Origin: CAYMAZ01 sp964428185
GTDB taxonomy: Bacteria; Bacteroidota; Bacteroidia; Bacteroidales; DTU049
Direction of reading: 5' to 3'
Length of the DNA: 19,950 nucleotides
Assembly: GCA_964428185.1 (NCBI GenBank)
Contig: CAYRXH010000043.1
Coordinates: forward strand, 1 to 19,950
Positions 8,314 to 15,378 of the stretch are shown one piece after another. Position 1 is the first letter of the stretch. Each line of letters begins with the position of its first letter. The position numbers were made by a program, and so were the translations under genes. The notes below the pieces were generated by a model that was not told the DNA's origin, made no database searches, and saw nothing but the letters and a program-made list of their open reading frames with translations.

Positions 8314-9371
8314 ATTTCAAGGTATTGCAATTCACTGACTTGAATTCTATCGGTTTCGATGATGGCATTGCCCCACGACAATCCCACACCAAACCCGGAC
8401 AGAAGTAAACGTAATTTTTGATTGCTTAGTTCCTGGTTCAGCTCGGTAACCATACACAGCGGAATGCTGGCAATACTGGTGTTGCCAAAGCGGTCAAGAT
8501 GCATGGGAACCATGGAAGATTTGAGTTTAAGAATTTTAGCAATGGTTTCGACAATCAGTTTGTTGGCTTGATGAAACACAAAAAAATCAATGTCTTCGTT
8601 TACGGTGTTTGTTGCTTTCAGCAGTTTTTTTATTGAAACAGGGACATCGGTAATTGAAAAATGAAACACATCAGCACCGTTAAGTTCTAGGTCCATTTTG
8701 CTGCGAACGATGCCGGGAGCTATTTCTTCTTCTTCAAAGCCTTCGGGGGGAAATCCGTTTCTGCAATATCCGTTGCGGATGATTATGGCTTCATACCTGC
8801 TGCCATCATTTCCGAAATTAAATACTGAAGGGTGGTTTTCTTTGGTTTTTTTCACGATTGTTGCGGTTCCTGCATCACCAAAAAGAGGATACGTGCTTTT
8901 GTCTGTGACAGGTGTGGTGCGTGTAGAGATATCCCCTGCAAGCAAAAGCCCCAACTCACAATCAGCATGATTCATCATTGATGAAATAACAGAAAGGGCA
9001 TAGGGATATCCTGAACAGCCCAGAGAAATATCAAAGGCAGGTGTGGTTTCCGGCAGACCGAGTCTGTGGTGAAGAATGGCTGAAGTGTGGGGCAGATAAT
9101 AATCTCTCGACTGTGAAACAAACACCAAAAAACCGATATTTGATGGTGAAATATTCATATCGTGCAGCAACTTGCGTGCAGCAACAAAACACATGTCAGA
9201 TGTTGTGATTTTAGCCGAAGCCACATGCCGCTGATGAATTCCGGTCACCTCAATCAGTTTTTTTCTTTCATCAGCCGTAATTATGTCATAATCGTTGTTA
9301 TAAACTATATTCGAAGGAACACAAGCAGAAATACCTATGATTTTTATGTTGTCTGTGCGGAGCAATGTCAT
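8310..9371 (-). CDS. 3-oxoacyl-ACP synthase III (KAS III, FabH-like)
   Basis: A 353-aa condensing enzyme of the thiolase fold. The FabH catalytic triad is complete: Cys119 in SLGCSGYPYAL, His267 in FHQAN and Asn297 in FGNTSIAS. SGFGVGLSWG near the C terminus (325-334) is the usual FabH signature. The family joins an acyl-CoA starter to malonyl-ACP by decarboxylation. The start at 9371 (MTLLRTDNIKIIG) was preferred over an in-frame ATG at 9428 because the longer form would run into the ACP gene; this start leaves 4 bp after the ACP stop. The gene overlaps the SDR start by 4 bp. Placement in a glycan-type cluster with its own ACP and reductase suggests a special acyl product, not housekeeping fatty-acid synthesis. 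The symbol fabH is withheld for that reason. Confidence 0.9.
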   Translation of the reverse strand: MTLLRTDNIKIIGISACVPSNIVYNNDYDIITADERKKLIEVTGIHQRHVASAKITTSDMCFVAARKLLHDMNISPSNIGFLVFVSQSRDYYLPHTSAILHHRLGLPETTPAFDISLGCSGYPYALSVISSMMNHADCELGLLLAGDISTRTTPVTDKSTYPLFGDAGTATIVKKTKENHPSVFNFGNDGSRYEAIIIRNGYCRNGFPPEGFEEEEIAPGIVRSKMDLELNGADVFHFSITDVPVSIKKLLKATNTVNEDIDFFVFHQANKLIVETIAKILKLKSSMVPMHLDRFGNTSIASIPLCMVTELNQELSNQKLRLLLSGFGVGLSWGNAIIETDRIQVSELQYLEI

Positions 9372-9375
9372 TTTT

Positions 9376-9615
9376 TTACTGAGATTTTTCAACCACAACA
9401 TCAAAAAGATCCCTGATTGTTCTGGCATGGAACAGGTCGCCTGCGGTCAGTGCCACATCATACTCTGTTTTAATCAGAGCCAGAAAAATCAGGGCATTGA
9501 CAGAGCTCATTTCAATTACTGACTCAATCACTGTTTCAGGGGTTATAGATGTGTCAGTGGCAAGTTCAAATTCTTCTTCCAACAGCTGGATAAAATCACT
9601 GATTTCAATGTTCAT
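9376..9615 (-). CDS. Acyl carrier protein with atypical attachment motif
   Basis: A 79-aa acidic helical protein with the ACP pattern: helix 1 FIQLLEEEFEL, an attachment region, helix 2 NALIFLALIKTEYDVALT, and helix 4 TIRDLFDVVVEK. By alignment to the W-D-S-L-T-A-L pattern of Bacteroidota ACPs, the attachment site reads M-S-S-V-N-A-L: Ser38 is in place for phosphopantetheine, but the Asp before it is Ser and the Leu after it is Val. It may still be modified, possibly by a dedicated transferase, or be poorly modified. It is the first gene after a promoter-like element and lies 4 bp before KAS III, so it is very likely that enzyme's partner. Confidence 0.82.
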   Translation of the reverse strand: MNIEISDFIQLLEEEFELATDTSITPETVIESVIEMSSVNALIFLALIKTEYDVALTAGDLFHARTIRDLFDVVVEKSQ

Positions 9616-9758
9616 GGCAATGTAAATTAGGTGTTACAAAAATACATGAACATTTTAATTTACACACAAACGAATAAAAAAAAGTGGCAAGTAGTAAGTA
9701 GAGAGTAGAGAGAAATTGCTGTTTCTCACCATTTGCACTTCCCCGCTTTACTTTTTTT
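9616..9758. other. 143-bp gap with promoter and purine-rich repeat
   Basis: This gap separates the ligase gene from the ACP gene, whose neighbours are all nearly contiguous. It holds a -7 element for the ACP gene (9637-9644), a purine-rich stretch of imperfect GTAG/GAGA repeats (about 9684-9712) and a 6-bp hairpin (GAGAAA 9710-9715, TTTCTC 9722-9727, 6-nt loop). No T-tract directly follows the hairpin on the minus strand, so a strong terminator for the ligase transcript is not evident. Confidence 0.5.
9637..9644 (-). promoter_or_regulatory. Putative promoter -7 element of the ACP-KAS-SDR-GT2-GNAT operon
   Basis: On the minus strand this reads TATTTTTG, a full match to TAnnTTTG, 21 bp before the ACP start codon. 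A TTTG (minus strand, 9667-9670) lies 22 bp further upstream, slightly wider than the usual 19-21 bp for a -33 element. It would give a leader of about 15 nt. This suggests that the five genes after it can be transcribed apart from the ligase and GT-C genes. Confidence 0.55.
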
Positions 9759-11417
9759 TTAGAGGAAATATAATGATTTTGCAGTTGAACGGAAGATTTT
9801 TTTCAGTTTTCTGGAGTAGCGTTTCATGATTTCATCATCCGATTGGCCAGAATGAAACTCCCCTGTAATACAGGCTGCAATTCTTTTTGCAGCAATCACA
9901 TGGTCATTGTACAGCAATTTGATTTCTTGCATAAGTGCTTTTGTATCAGTTTTTTTAGTATCTGGAGGGGAAGGAACAATAATACATACACAAAAGTCTT
10001 TTCCTTCACCAAAAACTCTGACATCACGGATCAGCGGAGACCGGATCAGCAGTTTTCGGATATATTGAGGCTCGATATACAGACCTGAGCTAACTTTAAA
10101 AATAGGTTTTTTCCGTCCAGTAATAAATAAAAAGCCCTTATGATCAGTAAAACCAATGTCTCCGGTATGCAGAAATCCTTCATCACAGATGATTTCAGAA
10201 TGCGTGTCCTGATTTCTGAAAAAGTGGCAGGTGTTGGTTTCGCTTCGGCACAGGATCTCACCGTCGGGGGCTATTTTCAATTCCTGAACATCAATCACCC
10301 GGCCTACACTTCCGGGCGGACAGCCTTCGGGCGGGGTTATGGCAATTCCTGTCCCCGCCTCGGTCATGCCATAGCCAATAAATATTGGCAATCCTGCGGC
10401 ATGAAAAATTCGCTGAGTTTTTTCGGGCAAAAGTGCTCCTCCACAGATAATTTTTCGGAGTGAAGTTCCGTATTCAGCACGAAGTGATGCAAGCTGCCGC
10501 CAAATCAATGGACTGAATAGGCGTGAGATTGAAGGGGAAAGTTTTGCAGCAATAAAAATGGCTGCGCGAGTTTTAAAATAGGCAAAACGACCGGCTTTTT
10601 TCTGTTGTCGCAAACAAATAGCAAGTGAACGGTGCAGAAAAAAAGGAACTGTGGTCATCACCTCAGGATTGCAGGAGCGAATATCTTTTCCAAGGGGTGT
10701 AATTCCGTCCCATATGAAGGTGGTCATTCCATTCAGCATGGCAATATATCCTGAACTGATAACAAATGCAGAAGAAACTGGAAGGAACTGGTAATAGCTT
10801 TTGAGAGGATGAAACTGTACGGTTCTGCTGACAGATTCGGCATTTTTTAATTGTGCCTTGTGGCTTAGCATAACCCCTTTGAGATGTTCCATCGTATCAC
10901 TGCGATAGATAATTGATGAAATATCATTTTCTGAAAAACAGGGATCGGGAGCTACATAACTCAAAGGAACAGCATCGAGAAACTCTTCCATTGAATAATA
11001 TCCCTTTTCTTTTCTGATGACAATTGTTTTGACTGTACTGTCTGCAAGAATGGATGACAGTACCCGTAACTGCCTTTTTCCAAGTGCAACCACAAAAACC
11101 GGTTCACAATGCTTTGCAATATTTTCAATATCCTTGGGATGCATGGCTCCGCTCACAGGAACATGAACAGCTCCGCAACTTCCGATGGCAAGATCCCAGC
11201 AATACCACCACCACGAATTGTCCAGACTGCTTAGAATTCTATCCCCTTGTTTGATTCCTGCAAACAGCAAGGCTTTGCTGATTTGTGATACATGCCTGTT
11301 CAGTTCATCGGCATACAGGTATTTCCACTCTCCCTGTTCTTTATGGGCCATAACCGGCCGGGTTTCAAACAGCGGAGAAATTGTGTCAACAAATGAGGAT
11401 TTATGATAGTATTTCAT
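9759..11417 (-). CDS. AMP-binding acyl ligase-like protein with degenerate ATP loop
   Basis: A 552-aa member of the ANL (acyl-CoA synthetase/adenylating) superfamily, most like long-chain acyl ligases. Conserved motifs are A5 GYGMTE (348-353), A7 HTGD (417-420), GRKK (434-437) and a C-terminal KLKK with Lys537 in the place of the catalytic lysine. The A3 loop, normally YTSGTTGxPKG, reads YRSDTMEHLKG (171-181), so the glycines and threonine that hold ATP phosphates are mostly lost, while GVMLSH after it is intact. The enzyme may have weak or changed adenylation activity, or bind acyl-AMP/acyl groups without ATP chemistry. Its start codon directly abuts the stop of the GT-C gene (TAA-ATG). The acyl substrate is unknown; the cluster suggests loading an acyl group onto the ACP. 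Confidence 0.85.
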   Translation of the reverse strand: MKYYHKSSFVDTISPLFETRPVMAHKEQGEWKYLYADELNRHVSQISKALLFAGIKQGDRILSSLDNSWWWYCWDLAIGSCGAVHVPVSGAMHPKDIENIAKHCEPVFVVALGKRQLRVLSSILADSTVKTIVIRKEKGYYSMEEFLDAVPLSYVAPDPCFSENDISSIIYRSDTMEHLKGVMLSHKAQLKNAESVSRTVQFHPLKSYYQFLPVSSAFVISSGYIAMLNGMTTFIWDGITPLGKDIRSCNPEVMTTVPFFLHRSLAICLRQQKKAGRFAYFKTRAAIFIAAKLSPSISRLFSPLIWRQLASLRAEYGTSLRKIICGGALLPEKTQRIFHAAGLPIFIGYGMTEAGTGIAITPPEGCPPGSVGRVIDVQELKIAPDGEILCRSETNTCHFFRNQDTHSEIICDEGFLHTGDIGFTDHKGFLFITGRKKPIFKVSSGLYIEPQYIRKLLIRSPLIRDVRVFGEGKDFCVCIIVPSPPDTKKTDTKALMQEIKLLYNDHVIAAKRIAACITGEFHSGQSDDEIMKRYSRKLKKIFRSTAKSLYFL

Positions 11418-13388
11418 TTATAAAAAGACAGGCGGAGCCTTTTGCATTTTCTTAGATTTATGTAAATTGCGCTGTAACTGCATATAATGTTCTTCCTTCT
11501 CCCTGTTGCCTGTCATTCGGTAATACTGAACAAGGGCATCAAGAAGAGGCGGATTTTCCGGCACTTTTTCAATGGCCTTTTCCCATTCCAGAAAGGCAGC
11601 AATGGTATCTCCGCTCATCAGATAATAATTTCCGAGGTTGATATGCGGGGCATCACTTTCCGGAAATTGTTTCATAATCAGCGAATTGGTTTTCATGGCG
11701 GCCGCTGTATCTCCTGCCTGAAGCTGAAGAAGCAGTGTTCTGTTGTATGCATTGGCATAGAGAGAATCTGACCGGATACAGCGGGAATAATATATCATTG
11801 CACTGTCTGCTTGTCCGAGATTTTCGTAACAGAATCCCATATTGAACAAGGCTTCGGTATAATCAGGATTCAGATTCAGGGCTTTTGAGAAACAATTGCC
11901 AGCAGTCTGATAATCCTTCAGAATCATGAAATGAAAAGCGCCCAGGGTATTCCATGCATTTGGGTACTGATCCCAGATTTTCAGAGCTTCGTTGAGCAAT
12001 CCCACAGAACGATGAGTCCATTGCTTGTTTCGTGAAGCATACCGCTGATCACTGCTGGTTCTGACAATTTCTTTAAACATGGCATTGGAATACATAAGAT
12101 GTGCCTTGAATGATCTGTCAAGGTGGGGCATGTCAGTTTCGTAAAGAGTCATGGAGTCTTTCCATGCAGTGTTTCGGCTGATGGTTTTGACAGAATAGAA
12201 AATCAGCAGTGGTATCATGAGATAGCTGAATAGCTTCAGAGGTTTACTGCCCATTTTTTCTTTTCTTTCCTGTTGTCCCCGAAAGAACAGATACCCAAGA
12301 ATTATGCATAAACCAAGCGATGCGTTAAAAACAAAGCGGTCGGCCACAATACCCACTGCTGGAATCAGAACATTGGAAAACATGGACACCGCAACAAAAT
12401 AATAAACAATTCCCAATCCGGCAGGGTGTTTTTTTCGCAGCAGAATGATTCCCCATGCGAACAGAGCCGCATGAGCAAGCAGGCTGATCATAGCCATCGG
12501 ATCTGTTGCGGAAACTACTGGAATCATATCATATCCGTAATAATAGAGCAGTCTGATAGGAAAAAGAAGGAGTTTTGAATAATGAAGTAAAGTAAAACCA
12601 GCAGTTCCCAGTTTTAAATCAAAACTTCTGTCAAAAAACAGAGGATTTTCAAAAAAATCGGGATTGCGGCCTTCACCTCCGATAATGAAACGGGGGATTA
12701 TAAAAAAGGCAGCCCCCAAAATGAATGTGGAAACAGTAATCAGAGCTCCTTTTTTTAATGTTAGTTTTCCTGAAAACCAGATCATCAGGGGGATCAGGGC
12801 AATAAAAACAAAAGCGCTGCTTTTTGAAAGCATGGCAATAAAGAACAGAACTGATGCAAAAATAAAATGCTTGATTTTAGAGAAGTCAGCCCACAGGAAA
12901 AACCGTTCTGCGGAGAGCAGGGCAAACAGAAAGCTGAGCAGCTCGTCTCGGTTTTTAATGCTGGCAACCACCTCAGTATGAACCGGATGAGCGGCAAATA
13001 GTAGTACAATGAAAAGAATCAGAGTTTGTTCATAATCAGGGAGAATTTTTTTAAGCAGTTTGAACAACACGATCAGGGCCAGAGCATACAGAAGAATGTT
13101 GATAAGATGGCTTAGAGCCGGGCGGTAGCCCCAGATCAGAACTTCGATGCCGGCCAGAAGCTTCACCACAGGGCGGTAGTCGAACGAGCGTTTGTCATTG
13201 GTGACATATTTGCTTGAAAAGACCAGCGGAATTCCTGATAGACCCTGATCAATAACAGGATTGTTCTGAAGCACCAGATTGTCATCAATGGCATAGTTGT
13301 TTTTGAGAGTATTGCCATAAAGAATAAAAGCAACTGCAACAATGAGCAGATAGATGTTTCTGTTAACAGATAAAAAAGACTTTTTCAT
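11418..13388 (-). CDS. TMTC-like GT-C membrane glycosyltransferase with C-terminal TPRs
   Basis: A 656-aa inner-membrane protein. About ten hydrophobic segments span residues 10-450. The first extracytoplasmic loop has an Asp pair (AIDDN, 35-36), the mark of GT-C enzymes that use polyprenyl-phosphate sugars, and HPVHTEVVASIKNRDELLS (134-152) is a signature of TMTC/DUF1736-type proteins. A DUF1736-like stretch follows (RNPDFFENPLFF... LLLFPIRLLYYYGYD). From about 480 to 640 there are at least four TPR units (NAWNTLGAFHF, EALFNMGFCYENLGQADSA, HINLGNYYLMSGDTIAA). It likely moves a lipid-linked sugar to an extracytoplasmic acceptor, with TPRs binding the acceptor. The start at 13388 (MKKSFLSVN) is preferred over an upstream ATG at 13451 because it places a short basic tail before the first membrane segment and lies behind a promoter-like element. 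Confidence 0.85.
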   Translation of the reverse strand: MKKSFLSVNRNIYLLIVAVAFILYGNTLKNNYAIDDNLVLQNNPVIDQGLSGIPLVFSSKYVTNDKRSFDYRPVVKLLAGIEVLIWGYRPALSHLINILLYALALIVLFKLLKKILPDYEQTLILFIVLLFAAHPVHTEVVASIKNRDELLSFLFALLSAERFFLWADFSKIKHFIFASVLFFIAMLSKSSAFVFIALIPLMIWFSGKLTLKKGALITVSTFILGAAFFIIPRFIIGGEGRNPDFFENPLFFDRSFDLKLGTAGFTLLHYSKLLLFPIRLLYYYGYDMIPVVSATDPMAMISLLAHAALFAWGIILLRKKHPAGLGIVYYFVAVSMFSNVLIPAVGIVADRFVFNASLGLCIILGYLFFRGQQERKEKMGSKPLKLFSYLMIPLLIFYSVKTISRNTAWKDSMTLYETDMPHLDRSFKAHLMYSNAMFKEIVRTSSDQRYASRNKQWTHRSVGLLNEALKIWDQYPNAWNTLGAFHFMILKDYQTAGNCFSKALNLNPDYTEALFNMGFCYENLGQADSAMIYYSRCIRSDSLYANAYNRTLLLQLQAGDTAAAMKTNSLIMKQFPESDAPHINLGNYYLMSGDTIAAFLEWEKAIEKVPENPPLLDALVQYYRMTGNREKEEHYMQLQRNLHKSKKMQKAPPVFL

Positions 13389-13406
13389 TGAAAGAATTTG
13401 AATTTT

Positions 13407-13414
13407 CAAAAATA
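13407..13414 (-). promoter_or_regulatory. Putative promoter -7 element of the GT-C/ligase operon
   Basis: TATTTTTG on the minus strand matches TAnnTTTG and is identical to the element before the ACP gene. It lies 18 bp before the chosen start codon. No clear TTTG at the expected -33 spacing was found. This supports the start at 13388: the longer reading frame would include the promoter in its coding part. Confidence 0.45.
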
Positions 13415-13540
13415 AGAAAAGTTCAGCTTGAAAATACAGCAATATGATCACAGGGCAAAAGAACTTTAAGTTATTATTAAGCGAGTGTTAAATTTGTGTA
13501 TTCACTGAAAATGAACACAATACATGTGTTTATTAATTAG

Positions 13541-13548
13541 TAACTTTG
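13541..13548 (+). promoter_or_regulatory. Putative promoter -7 element of the two-component operon
   Basis: TAACTTTG fits TAnnTTTG exactly and lies 26 bp before the response regulator start, implying a leader of about 20 nt. The -33 region (around 13518-13530, ACAATACATGTGTT) is not a clean TTTG. The same octamer is found at 15355-15362. Confidence 0.55.
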
Positions 13549-13574
13549 TGAATTGAAAGAGATCTGTAAATACA

Positions 13575-14267
13575 ATGAAAAAAGAAAATATTTCAATTCT
13601 TCTGGTTGATGATGAGAAGGATATTCTGGAATTCCTTTCATACAATCTGAAAAGAGAATCATATCAGGTACATACAGCCCGTTCAGGGAAAGAAGCTTTG
13701 GAAAAAGCATCCAAAATCCTTCCCCAGCTTATTGTGTTGGATGTGATGATGCCGGGCATGGACGGGATTGAAACATGCACTGAACTGAGAAAAAACAAGC
13801 AGATGAAAGACACGGTTATAATGTTTCTTACAGCCAGAAACGAGGACTATTCCCAGATAGCTGGACTGGATGCAGGGGCCGATGATTACATCAGCAAACC
13901 GGTAAAACCAAAGGTTTTTCTCAGTAAAGTCAATTCACTGCTCAGAAGATTTGCTGATAAAACAATTGAACAAGCTAAGGCTGAAATTATTGAAACCGGA
14001 GAGATGATTATCAACGGAGAAGCATATACTGTTACGGTTGGCGGGGTTCAACATTCACTGCCCAAAAAAGAATTTGAATTACTTCAGTTGCTGGCATCAA
14101 AGCCCAACAAAGTGTTTACCCGAGATGAAATTTTTGAGAAGATCTGGGGAAGTGATGTAATTGTCGGAGAACGAACAATAGATGTACACATCAGAAAAAT
14201 CAGGGAGAAACTCAATGTTTCCAACATTAGGACAGTAAAAGGAGTTGGGTATAAGTTTGAAAGCTGA
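13575..14267 (+). CDS. OmpR/PhoB-family response regulator
   Basis: A 230-aa two-domain transcription factor. The receiver domain (residues 5-122) has the acidic pair Asp12-Asp13, phospho-acceptor Asp56 (VLDVMMPGMDG), Thr86 (FLTAR) and Lys108 (SKPVKPK). The C-terminal winged helix (about 145-228) has KKEFELLQLLASKPNKVFTR, then RTIDVHIRKIREKL and RTVKGVGYKFES, the PhoB/OmpR pattern. It binds DNA when phosphorylated by its partner kinase, encoded 5 bp downstream. The targets are not visible here. The divergent GT-C operon upstream is one candidate by position only. It resembles PhoB- or RprY-type regulators, but the symbol cannot be set from sequence alone. Confidence 0.93.
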   Translation: MKKENISILLVDDEKDILEFLSYNLKRESYQVHTARSGKEALEKASKILPQLIVLDVMMPGMDGIETCTELRKNKQMKDTVIMFLTARNEDYSQIAGLDAGADDYISKPVKPKVFLSKVNSLLRRFADKTIEQAKAEIIETGEMIINGEAYTVTVGGVQHSLPKKEFELLQLLASKPNKVFTRDEIFEKIWGSDVIVGERTIDVHIRKIREKLNVSNIRTVKGVGYKFES

Positions 14268-14272
14268 ATACA

Positions 14273-15316
14273 ATGAGATCTGATCCGGGTAGGCTTTCTT
14301 TATTGCTGTCGCTGGTATTTTCTGTGTTGCTGTTTTTAATGGATTACTGTATTCCATTATTTTTTTCATATCAGCCTCCCATCTGGTCTTCGCTTATCAT
14401 TTCTGTGCTTTTCGGACTGATTTTGTATATGGTTCTAAGAGTAGTAATTCAGCGTTTCATATATGAAAAGATCAGAGTGATTTATAAAACAATCAGAAAT
14501 TTAAAAACAGGGAACGGGAAACGCTCATTCAAGTTTCCAGCAAAAGGAGATATTATTGAAACAGTGAATAGGGATGTTGCATTGTGGGCGGCACATCATG
14601 AAAAAGAAATCGGTGAACTGAAAAAACTGGAAATATACAGAAGAGAATTTCTGGGAAATGTTTCTCATGAGTTGAAAACACCCATTACGAACATACAAGG
14701 ATATGTGCTAACACTTCTCGACGGAGGCTTATATGATCCCTCGGTCAATCGTAAATATCTCAGAAGAACAGCAAAAAGTATTAAACGGATGATTTCCATC
14801 ATCAATGATCTGGAAGAAATATCAAAACTTGAATCGGGAATGATAGATCTTCAAATGACAAAATTTGATATTTTGCAATGTATATTCGAAGTATTTGAGT
14901 TGATGGAAATGAAGGCTCAGAAGATGAAAGTGCGATTGTTGCTGAATGAAAGTCCGTTTGCTTCAGTTTCTGTTGTTGCAGATCAGGATAAAATCAGACA
15001 GGTGCTGGTCAATCTTGTTGACAATTCACTGAAATATGGAAAAGAAGGCGGAACCACCAGTGCATCGGTATTTGATATGGATGATCATGTGCTTGTGGAA
15101 ATCACTGACGATGGAATTGGGATTGAAGAAGCAGAAATTCCGAGAGTTTTTGAACGCTTTTACAGGACAGTTAAAAGTCGAGAGATGACAAACAAAGGCT
15201 CTGGACTGGGACTGGCTATTGTAAAACACATTATTGAGGCTCACGGACAGACGGTCAATGTAAGAAGCAAACCGGGTTTTGGAAGCACCTTTGCCTTTAC
15301 GCTGAAAAAAGCATAA
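14273..15316 (+). CDS. Sensor histidine kinase, PhoR-like
   Basis: A 347-aa membrane kinase paired with the preceding regulator. Two membrane segments (about 8-31 and 36-60) are joined by a loop of only a few residues, so there is no sensible periplasmic sensor domain; the signal may come from within the membrane or from a partner protein. A linker (61-120) leads to the HisKA domain with His132 in NVSHELKTPITNI. The ATPase domain has the N box (QVLVNLVDNSLKYG, Asn247 and Asn251), G1 (DDGIGI, 279-284), the F box (FERFYR) and G2 (KGSGLGLAIVKHI, 308-320). All catalytic motifs are intact. The gene follows the regulator after 5 bp, so they are one operon. Confidence 0.93.
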   Translation: MRSDPGRLSLLLSLVFSVLLFLMDYCIPLFFSYQPPIWSSLIISVLFGLILYMVLRVVIQRFIYEKIRVIYKTIRNLKTGNGKRSFKFPAKGDIIETVNRDVALWAAHHEKEIGELKKLEIYRREFLGNVSHELKTPITNIQGYVLTLLDGGLYDPSVNRKYLRRTAKSIKRMISIINDLEEISKLESGMIDLQMTKFDILQCIFEVFELMEMKAQKMKVRLLLNESPFASVSVVADQDKIRQVLVNLVDNSLKYGKEGGTTSASVFDMDDHVLVEITDDGIGIEEAEIPRVFERFYRTVKSREMTNKGSGLGLAIVKHIIEAHGQTVNVRSKPGFGSTFAFTLKKA

Positions 15317-15354
15317 CAACAAAATGTGAGTATAAAAAAACAGATGAAAATGCG

Positions 15355-15362
15355 TAACTTTG
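15355..15362 (+). promoter_or_regulatory. Putative promoter -7 element before the conserved unknown gene
   Basis: TAACTTTG, a full TAnnTTTG match, lies 17 bp before the ATG at 15379, within the 62-bp gap after the kinase gene. The -33 position has no clean TTTG. It suggests that the unknown gene, hemW and thiL can form their own transcription unit. Confidence 0.5.
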
Positions 15363-15378
15363 TAAAAAAAGCTACTGC

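Noticed and set aside
7602..8338. Long antisense frames within the SDR gene (both strands)
   Set aside because: Shadow frames of a gene with intact SDR catalytic motifs; no independent support.
9710..9727. 6-bp hairpin as terminator of the ligase operon
   Set aside because: The stem is weak and the nearest T-run on the minus strand is over 20 bases away.
8310..11417. Flexirubin or aryl-polyene pigment cluster
   Set aside because: ACP, KAS III, SDR, ligase and GT2 also occur in those clusters, but there is no DarA-like cyclase, dehydratase, ammonia lyase, chain-length factor or lipid acyltransferase here.
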